NCBI RefSeq assembly: GCF_963678635.1
Contig: NC_087064.1
Coordinates: 498,001 to 562,000, forward strand
Direction of reading: 5' to 3'
Source of the DNA: Symsagittifera roscoffensis
Taxonomy: Eukaryota; Xenacoelomorpha; Acoela; Convolutidae
Length of the DNA: 64,000 bases
In this document: positions 55,825 through 64,000 of the stretch, in pieces
Position numbering within the stretch: position 1 is the first letter of the stretch
Layout of the letters: every line of letters begins with the position of its first letter
Notes under the pieces: generated by a model
The model's database searches: none
What the model was told of the DNA's origin: nothing
The model's input: the letters and a program-made list of their open reading frames with translations, nothing else
Made by a program: the position numbers and the translations under genes

Positions 55825-57187
55825 CCACTCTGGGGCGTCTCTGGTCACTTCTCTCTCTAACAATCCTCCCAGAATCCGCATCACTTGCGGTGTGACCTGC
55901 ACTGTTTTATCCAATAATGAGAGGCTGTTTATGTTCATGCGTGAGAATTCCTGTTGGACCAGGTTTGAGCGCAGCAACAGATCCAATGGCACCGGGTCCC
56001 TTTTGGATAAGATTTTTATCTCGGCTGCTTTCTCGACAGGTAACTCAGGATGCACTGGAATTGGATGTCCAGACTTGTCCAACAATCTCGTTAAGGGAAG
56101 CGCTTCATAAGTTTCTTTGTCCAGAAACGAGAATCCTTCCTTTATTTCTGCCTGATTGGCTTGCTTCTGTTCCAATCTTTCATAGAAATCAGTTTTCTTG
56201 CTGAGGCTGTCTGCATTCTGGTGTTTATCACGCATTCTGTGCTCGATTATCATGTGGTAGCCATCCAATCTTACTATCCATCTACCAATATAACACTGAT
56301 CCATCGAGTAGGTCTTCAACCAGGATAACGCTCTGTTGTCCACGCGTAACTTAAAGGGAGCGCTCCCCAAGTATGCACGGTACATTCCCACGAAAGTGAC
56401 TACTGCAAACATTTCTGCCTTTGGTGCACCATATTTCATCTCAGTGTCACTCAAGACCTTGCTGCCATATGCAATGGGACGGAGAACTGTTCTTCCGTTC
56501 CACTCTTGTTCCTGATGCAATATTCCTGAGATGGCTACTACCGACGCGTCTGTGTCAAGAACATACATGCCCTTTTCTGTAGGCATGCCTAGTACTGACG
56601 CTTCGCACAGTTCCCGCTTTATATTCTCGAAGGCAACTTGTGCTTCATCGTTCCATTCGAACTTCTTTGCTTTGTTGCGCATCAGCCTCTGCATTGGATA
56701 CACCTTGTCTGCATATCCTTTGATGAACTCACGGTAATAATTGGCAAACCCTAGGAAGCTCATTAGCTGTGTGTCCGTTCTCGGAGCCTTCAATGTCAAC
56801 ACATCCTCTACTGCTTCCGGGTCGGGCCTCACACCATACCTGCCCACCATTCTTCCCAGGTACTTGATCGAATCCCTAAGGATTTCACACAGCGATGGTT
56901 TGCACTGCAAGCCTGCTCTTTTCATGCATCCAAAGACCTCATCGAGCCGATCAATGTGGTCTTCCAGGGTCATCACGAGATTTCCGTACTTCTTAGTCAC
57001 TCTTGTCAAAGCCTGAGCCATCAGTCTTTGAAAAGTGACCGTTGCATTGCACAAGCCGAAGGGCATCCTCTTCCACTGGTACAACCCCAATTCGCACGCG
57101 AATCCGGTCTTTTCTCTATCCTTTTTCCGCAAAAGGACCTGCCAGAAGCCCGAACCCAAGTCCAATGTTGTGAAGAACTTGGCATCA
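55825..57187 (-). pseudogene. RT (YxDD deleted) and RNase H, copy B
   Basis: One open frame from about 57165. RT: DLGSGFWQVLL, FACELGLYQWKRMPFGLCNA, FQRLMAQALTRVTKKYGNLVM, then directly TLEDHIDRLDEVF: the catalytic YxDD box that belongs between LVM and TLEDH is missing (join at 56970/56971). RT thumb and RNase H follow (VLDTDASVV, KAEMFAVV, RVDNRALSW, HQNADSLSK), with catalytic residues present. The N-terminal RT finger region is also lost (join near 57188). The frame runs on through the LINE junction to 55624. Confidence 0.93.
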
Positions 57188-58481
57188 CTTTTAAATGTTC
57201 TATCTCTGGCAAAACCGGAAAAATCGAGCAGCTCAATAAACCGTCGTCCGTTTCGGATTTCATTGAAAACAATTTGTGAATAGATTTTAATTCATTAATC
57301 CTCTTTAAAAATTAATCTTTATTGGCATGATAAGGACAGTTTTTCACATTATGTTTCTTCAAGTTTTGTGTCTCCTCATAGTCGGTCCTCATCGGCAAAG
57401 CGTAACCAAGCTTCTTTCCACGCTGGATTGAAACCGTGGTGTCCAGTGTGTTCAATAACACACTGACACACAGTCCGTTTCGCGTTACCGAGAAGCTCCG
57501 GCCTAAAATCACCGAACTCTGACTATTTGGATTCGGTACTAAACAAAGCTGTTTGCTATCGCTTAACGAATTCAAACTCCTCATTCTAAAAATTGCCACC
57601 ACAGCCTGCCCTGGCTGTAGTTTTACCTTTCTATCTAAGAAAAATGACACCTTGTTTTCGTCTGTTATTATCCTACTAATTGGTTTCTTAACATACCTCC
57701 GGTCCTGGTTTAGACCGTTGTTCAAGTCAAAAGTCCTGACAAAATCTCTGCCCAAGATGAGTTTGTCGGCGTCGTCTACATTCTGTACTACCAGGAAGCT
57801 CATCCATAGATCCCGTCCACCCATGTGGAAAACTGTTATCGGCGTTCTTTCGGCTACGTAAATAGCTCCTCGATTGGCGGCGGCCAGTCGGAGATTCGTC
57901 GAAATTAGATCTTCCCTCGTGAAGCCCATTCTTTCTCAAGTTTTTGTCGGAATCACACTCACTACCGCTCCTGTGTCCAGAAACCCTGTGACTCCGATTT
58001 TCTTGTCATTGGTGTAGAGCAGATGTGCAGTCACCTCTGCTTCGTACCCAATGTGTACTGCGTCTTGTTCCATCATAGCGTCATGGCCTATCCTGCGGAC
58101 TCTGAGTTCCTCCTCAGCCAAATAGATCTGCCCTATTTGGTCACTATCTGTTGTCACGTAAGTCCTAGTGTAGATCCTGATTCCATCTACGTTCAGCATC
58201 ACTTGATACGGTCCATAGACCTCCACGTAGCGTCCATGAAGTTTTTTATTCGCGAGCCACCCGTTGTTAGTAGTGCTCATACAGCCCTCGAATCAGTGCG
58301 TGGTGCCACCTGCCTCAGCTAATCTGCATATGTGTCCAAATGCATCAAAGTGAACTCTGATGGTTCACTTAGATTTCTGATTACCTGGTGTCCTGCTACC
58401 GAGATTATCGATTGTATTTTGCTTCCTTGCGGCACCATGCCGAACCTCTGACCGGAGATCACATTAAGTTTCATGCTCAAA
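57188..58481 (-). pseudogene. Protease and protease-RT junction, copy B
   Basis: 58280-57936 includes KKIGVTGFLDTGAVVSVIP (catalytic DTGA) and stops at about 57936. 57929-57312 continues with LRLAAANRGAIYVAERTPI, LILGRDFVRTF and the RT-proximal RTDYEETQNLKKHN. The TGA that breaks copy A's protease is Arg here. A small deletion shortens the segment after RDFVRTF. Ends at the deletion join near PEIEHLK (57190). Confidence 0.88.
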
Positions 58482-59835
58482 CTACTTGGTGCATTTGTCT
58501 CTTCGAATTTCTGTTGCCTCGAAGGTATTCTGTTTCTCCTGTAGTTTCTCATTTTCCAGTTCAAGTTTCACCTTTTGTTCGATCTCTTTCGTCGCCAGTT
58601 CCTGCTGCGCTCTATGTAGAGCATCCCTCGTGGCTGCCCTATAATCAATCTTGAAGTCATCGACCGCAGTCACTGGTTCCGGATCACATGTCTCTTCAGT
58701 TACCGCTTGCATTTTCTTCGTCGCCAGCTCTTGCGGTTTGTCTTTTCTGCGCGCCTCCGCTTCACTTAACAGGCGAGCCTTGCTGGCTTTCACTCCTGAC
58801 AAAGCTTCCTCATGCCTTGGATGCTTGATGTCTGCCGCAGCATCCCAGAATTGCGGACAGTCTGATTTAAAATGACCTTCCAAGTTGCAAAAGAAATACC
58901 TCGGGCCAAATTTTGCAATTACTCCTCTCATGAAATTCTCATGGTCAACTTCTGACGCACCTTCGTCCTCGAGGCTAAAGCCTATTGCTTTCATGCCCTG
59001 TTTGTAAGTTGGGCATGCTGACACATGATGGTCCGTTGAACTGCAATTGGCACAAGAGCGTCTCTTGTCCATATCATCCCTCGGTTTGTACCAGTTGTTC
59101 CCTTGGTTAGCTGGTCCGTTGTTAAAATTGCCCTAATTGTTCTTATAATATCCAGATCTCGAGGGAGGTTTCAACAAAAGTATTCTTTTGACTTGAGCCT
59201 CAACTCCTCTGGTGTTAGCGCATTGGTTGATAGTGGTGTGTAATGCGTTGCTAGCATTGTCCGAAGTTCATCATTCTTCACACTATCGATGAATTTTGAG
59301 GCTACTGCCAGGTTCATCCTTCGGTTTGACTCATCCGGTTGGCTGCGTCTTCTCAGCATTTCCAAGTCGTCTAGAAACTTGTCTATCGTTTCATCCTCTC
59401 GTTGCCTCCGTTTCTCGAAGCGCATCATCATCTGGTGCCCCTGCACCCCTGATCCAAAACGGTTTAACAAGATTTTGACGATTTTCTCGGCTGTGTCACG
59501 CTGATATTGCTTCTTGACCGTGACACAGTTCAGGGCTGTCCCTTCCAAGTTACTGGTGAGCGCACTGCACTCTTGTCTTTACGACAAGTCCTCTTCCTCG
59601 AAATGCAGTTTCATTACCTCTATCCAGGTATCAATACAGCCATCAAATTCGTCTTTCTAGCATCTTGGTTTCTTAAAGGACCTTGTAAGGAATGTTTCCA
59701 AAGACCTGTTTAGGGGATCAAAGGCTGTGGCCGTTGCCGTAGGATCTCTTGAGTGCCCTGCCTGAGTATCGTCACCCCTTGTTAACGGTTCTGCATTTGG
59801 TGTATCCCTACAATCCTAATCGCTGTGACTATTTC
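58482..59835 (-). pseudogene. Gag (capsid-like and zinc knuckles), copy B
   Basis: 59548-59171 holds the capsid-like domain (MEGTALNCVTVKKQY, FEKRRQREDETIDKFLDD). 59072-58482 holds the knuckles. The first is intact (CANCSSTDHHVSAC); the second has lost its first Cys to Tyr (YFFCNLEGHFKSDC). Stops at about 59580 and 59656, and a frameshift near 59165, break the ORF. The linker to protease (EEALSGVKASKARL) is in frame here, unlike in copy A. Confidence 0.87.
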
Positions 59836-61426
59836 CTACTTGGCCCACATGACTCCTCCCTGGGCTTGCTTGTCTCCTGTTGCTGGAATCACCTCTCCCA
59901 GTCGCATGTGTGCCTTGCGTCGGTCGTTCGTTCGTTCGTTTGAGGTCTGTCTGTTCCCTGTTGAACTTGCTCTATTGTTTGGACCCCATGTTCTGTTATC
60001 CCTTGTGGCATAGCTTGATGAGCTGCCCCTACCTCTAGTGGATTCATATGACCTCCTCCTTTGAGGGTCATTGAAGTTCACGTTCGGTTCCCTGCTGGGA
60101 CCTCCCGAATTCGGTTCCCCTTCTCTTGGTCCAATTCTGCTGCCTAGTAGCCCGTCCAACTGTCCATGATAGCCTGAGTTCGCCTCTCCATCATCGCATC
60201 TATCTTTGTGTCAAGAGTCCCAAGAATCTGCTCTTGTTGCTTTCTTAACTTTTCCATATCGTCTCTTAAGCGTAGGTCTCTCTGTTCCGCTTCTCTTGTC
60301 ATTCGCGACAAATTCTTCGCTATGTGCTCATCCGTTCTTTCCTTCAACCATTTTTCGCTTCTACCAGCTTCTACTCTGTTTCGGTTTATTTCTTCCCGCA
60401 GACTTTCTCTTTCGACGTGGACTGCTCTCTCCAGTTCACTCAATCTGATGGACATCTGTTCATTTTGCTCTCCTATACTGCTCACTATGTTGTTCAATGC
60501 TTCTTCAAGTGATGCTACGTTTTCAACCAGTGGTGTCACCAGTATCGGTGTCACCCTGTCAACCCCAGGTTGCTTTGTGCTGGTCGAGATTCGGGCTTTG
60601 ATTCTCTGTCTCGACGTTTTTTCATTATCCACCTCTGGTTCCGCCGATGCGTTGCCTAGCCCGATGTTTCTATTCTCCCCAGTTCGCGTCTCCGAATTTG
60701 TCATTTCCACAAAGTCTCTTGACTGGCCTGATGTGTTTGTGTCTTTGCTTATCGTTCGCACCACACCAAATTTGTCCATGGTTTCAGTCTCTCTGTTGGT
60801 GTATGGCTCATTCTCCTGGGTCGAACTATTGAGGCTGACTTGAGATCCAAAGTCCACTTGCTCCTCATCGTCCTCTTCTTCCTCCTGGGATTCACTTTCA
60901 TTTCCTGTACCCACTCCCATGGTGAATGGAAAGATGTTTCCCAAAGTGTTCTTCATTCTTTCTGAGAACGATGAGGACGTTGTCTGTTTCTCTGTCACAT
61001 CTGCCATCATGGTGTTGTCTGTGGGTGATCTCCTATTTGCCACAATTTCAGTAGAGATGTCGGACAGTTCCGACATCTGCTCTCGGTCCAGTGTCCCGGT
61101 GGAAGTGGCAAAATCTTGGCCTTGTTCTACCGGAGTAGATTCACTCGGTAGCCTTCTGTTCCCTCTCCCGTCCGGTCCATGCATTTCTTGATTTTCATGC
61201 ATGGCCTGGTCCTGATGGAAATCCACTTCTAGCATAGTTTTTCGCTCTTTTGAGGACTTCTGACTCCTGGTTTCAACCAGTCTGCCTGAAACCGTCTCCC
61301 TTTGTCGGTCCGGGTTCGTGTGATCCGTTCCACAAAAGAGTCGGTCAATGCTTTTCTTTGCTTTTCAGTTATGAATTTCCTAGAGACATTACCTCGTTTA
61401 AGTATTCTTGACTTGTCCAGGCTCAT
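59836..61426 (-). pseudogene. Pre-gag / gag N-terminal coiled-coil protein, copy B
   Basis: Starts at ATG 61426 (SLDKSRILKRGNVSRKF), upstream of the ATG usable in copy A. A 1-base loss near 61285 shifts the frame; 61235-60144 is then open for 363 codons with acidic sequence and coiled coil (ELERAVHVERESLREEINR). A second 1-base loss near 60150 leads to 60159-59836 (basic RRRSYESTRGRGSSS tail). It ends in TAG just after GGVMWAK, close to the equivalent frame break in copy A. Confidence 0.75.
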
Positions 61427-64000
61427 TTTCAATTTATCCCTTCCTAATGCCTATACACTCAATTCGATTTCTAGTGACCTTCTAGTTTCAATATTGATAA
61501 TAACACAACAAAATAAATTTCACAAGATTCTATTAAATAGTGACCACGAATCTCTGTATGTTATCAGAGTACAGCTTGTACATAATTTATTCACAATAAA
61601 CGATTGTCGATTGTAAGATTTGAGACCTAGCACAATATGATTATATCAGTCAATTTAAAAGATAGTGTACTCACTACCCAATCAAGCATATTCAAGTTTT
61701 ATTGATTTAAAATAAAAAATAACAGACTAAGAATATTTCTACGAAAAACGTATGTGTATTGTTTTTTTAGTCGGTTGCAGTACAATAGTCAAACTTGTAT
61801 TTAAAAAAAAGAGCTTTCCCTGCTTGATACTGCACCAAACAGACAAAACTTTGAAAGCAGTACTTTTCTCAAGTGGGCGTCTATTGCACCCATCGAGTAA
61901 TGTGTTACCTATCTGCCTTCGGACTGCCCGAGCTAGACCTACTAAAATCCTCAGGGCAGTCACTTTTCGCAAAAACGTATTGGGTTTCAATCCAAACCAA
62001 TGAGTTACACTCTTTTTTAATTTAGACTTAGTGTCGCGAATATCCGAGTTCGGACCTGTTTTGTTTTGGTCTGGTTTTTTTTTCGAAAGATAAGTTACCA
62101 GTGCAGTCACTGGTTCCTAGCTTGTCTCTTAATAACCTAATACCTCTCACTATAATATTTTGACCCCTCCGGATTAGGAACCCTCCGAATTGGAAAAAAT
62201 TTTTGACCCCTCCCGATTGGGAGCCCTCCGGTTTTGTAAAAATAGCTTTTCGGAGTTATCCTTAATTTTCAACCTATACCCCTCAGGATACGTTCTTCGA
62301 TACTGTTCTGCTGTTTGAATTAACTAGGAAGGATATGTGGTCCTTTCCTACACCCTTCTGGATTGAATTTAAGCCTCTTATTTGACAATTCACACTAACG
62401 GTGAAGGGTCTTATCGCTTGCCTAATTTCGGCTCGATTAAGGTTTTCTTGTGCCTTTAGCCTTCACTTTTCGTCTAGAACAGCCTAAAGTCACTATATTC
62501 AACCGCTATCAGCTTTTGGTAAGGGTGTAAGGGCTTTCCGAAAAAAAATTATAAAACGTGAAGGGTCTACCCTCCCAAATTGGTGAATTTGCTAAAAACA
62601 ATCTCAAAAACTTTTCCCGCTCACTTTTTCGAATAAGTTTTGTTCCTACTAGTAAGCTCAGCTAATTTCTGATCTAATGGTACCAAAATCAACTGGATCT
62701 GTCCAGTCGTTCCGAATTTTTCAACCAAAAGGTCTTTTTCCAAATTCAAAAATTTTCTCTCTTATAGGTTACGCCTAATTTTTTTCGCAATTCCGTTCTT
62801 TTCGACCTCAAAAATATTGATCCGAGCTCAGAAGGCCTATACTCTTCTATTTCAATGCAAAATACCCAATCTAAAACGCTTTACTTCGCGACCTAAAACG
62901 CGACCCGATGATAAAATGATCACACATAGAACTGGGTTTGGTAGAGACGGTTAAGAGCATGTAGAGCGTCCAGTTAAGAGCGTCCAGTTGAAAAAAGTTG
63001 CCAAAAATTATACTATTTGGAACCCTCCAGATTGATGAATCCACTGAATCAAACACGTTAAGCTCGATTTCTCTGTAACCCGGAAGGCTTTCGGGAAGCG
63101 GGTTTTAAAACTTGTAGATTCACTAGTGGAAGTTGTCCGAACAACTCTTTTTACTGTCCTAACTCAAAAATTTCGAAAAATTTTCTGATTTTATAGTGTT
63201 TCGTTTTCTCAAAAATTGCGAAAATTCGATTTTTGGTACCAAAATAGTTTCAGCCACTTCTAAAATAAACTTAACCGGTTCTACCTATTATAGAAGTGCA
63301 ATTACGATGTAACACACTAATTTACCGCTTTTTTCCGTTTCAAAAAATATCGACATGTCAAAAATTGCGATTTGTGAGGGAAGCAAAAAATCACTACATT
63401 GACCTTGAACACCGGTCTTTTTACTATGTTTTTTTTTGAAAAGCGGTATAGAAGTTTTATTATCGGCAATATATATATAGTAATACTAATCATACTATAC
63501 CCCTCCGGGTTTGTTCAATATCCGCATATTCGCAGTTCGGTGAAGGGTCACTACAGTGCAGCACTGTCGAGCCCCCAAGAGATTACTATCTTACTTTTTG
63601 TACCAAAAGGGATACAAAACTTACCCAACAGTCGATTGTTGTTGTCGTTGTCGATTGTTAACGATACCCAACAGTCGATTGCTGTTGTCGTTGAGCCCCT
63701 TCTTGTTGCTCCTTGTACTGCTTGCCGGATCAGTCTTCTCCCAAGACCCTTCCGGATTGAGCGCAAATCAGCAGACCCTTCCGGATTGAGCGCAATTTAG
63801 CATTAACGTGCTTAAATACTCAAATAACCCTACAGAACAAGTCTGACAAACGGGCCATAAAAATGATCCTAACAATTCAGACTGATACAAATGCCTATAA
63901 TATATCAATCAACAACAAACGGGGGGGTCGGATCACATCTTGTCTGGTGGGATGATTTCTACTGATTTTATACTTTATAAATTTTTTTGGTTTTTTCGGT
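61427..64000 (-). other. Leader / 5' non-coding region of copy B (incomplete)
   Basis: Diverged counterpart of 14865-17590. It keeps scattered GACCCTTC/TCCGGAGGGGT-type motifs (about 62160-62340, 63500-63550, 63725-63790) and a near-duplicate CCCAACAGTCGATTG block at 63626 and 63667. No credible ORF. The element continues past the window edge, so its 5' terminus cannot be seen. Confidence 0.65.

Larger units (their letters stand above)
37241..64000 (-). mobile_element. Giant Ty3/Gypsy-type retroelement, copy B (minus strand, 5' end beyond window)
   Basis: Same order of domains as copy A but on the opposite strand, so the two elements meet tail to tail. At the window edge it corresponds to copy A at about 14865. 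It differs by a LINE insertion (53307-55813), a 3.4 kb tandem duplication (44348-51114), losses in RT, and retention of a 2.1 kb 3' coding segment missing from A. Nucleotide similarity to copy A looks high but clearly below that of a fresh duplication, and most lesions are private, so the two are independent insertions. Confidence 0.9.

Noticed and set aside
1-64000. tRNA or rRNA genes
   Set aside because: No cloverleaf with A and B box consensus or rRNA-like sequence noticed on either strand.
14582-64000. Recent inverted segmental duplication explaining copies A and B
   Set aside because: Substitutions throughout, different large deletions and duplications, and mostly private stop codons indicate separate, older copies.

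Overview
The window is from a eukaryotic nuclear genome, most likely an invertebrate animal. The only host gene is a two-exon 40S ribosomal protein S15 gene on the minus strand (exons 5827-5952 and 8374-8691). It uses GT-AG splicing and the standard genetic code. Everything else is satellite or mobile DNA. I cannot name the species.

Layout: (1) 1-5176 is a head-to-tail satellite of about 125 bp units with a 13-unit higher-order period of 1629 bp. (2) 5177-9130 holds RPS15; its 2.4 kb intron carries a 408 bp hAT-type MITE with a perfect 8 bp target duplication. (3) 9130-12226 is a decayed non-LTR retrotransposon (endonuclease plus reverse transcriptase), followed by a scrap of a Penelope-like element encoding the end of a GIY-YIG domain. 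(4) 12473-14581 and 35462-37240 hold copies of a repeat bounded by TGTRACATTCG termini. (5) 14582-35461 (plus strand, copy A) and 37241-64000 (minus strand, copy B) are two diverged, inactivated copies of one giant retroelement placed tail to tail, so the right three quarters of the window is a huge imperfect inverted repeat.

The giant element has a roughly 3 kb leader rich in TCCGGAGGGGTC-like motifs, a coiled-coil pre-gag region, a gag with two CCHC knuckles, a retropepsin (DTGA), Ty3/Gypsy-type RT and RNase H, an unusually long spacer, and an integrase with HHCC, D-D-E and GPF motifs. Downstream of pol is an unusual accessory block: an acidic region, a TARG1/Poa1-like macro domain, a conserved non-coding gap with a candidate 3' splice site, a helical/coiled-coil ORF, an SGNH (GDSL) hydrolase domain, a second SGNH-like segment, and at least three further ORFs I do not recognise. 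No long direct terminal repeats are visible. Instead copy A is bracketed by inverted copies of the TGTRACATTCG repeat, and copy B carries the same repeat in the same relative orientation at its 3' end.

Both copies are dead, largely through different lesions. Copy A has lost most of RT and 2.1 kb of 3' coding sequence, and its SGNH serine is replaced. Copy B lacks the RT YxDD box, has a 2.5 kb 5'-truncated LINE inserted between RNase H and integrase, and carries a 3.4 kb tandem duplication of the macro-to-SGNH block. The coding content is therefore readable only by comparing the copies. The pairing of a Gypsy-type pol with macro and SGNH domains and inverted terminal repeats is the most notable content.
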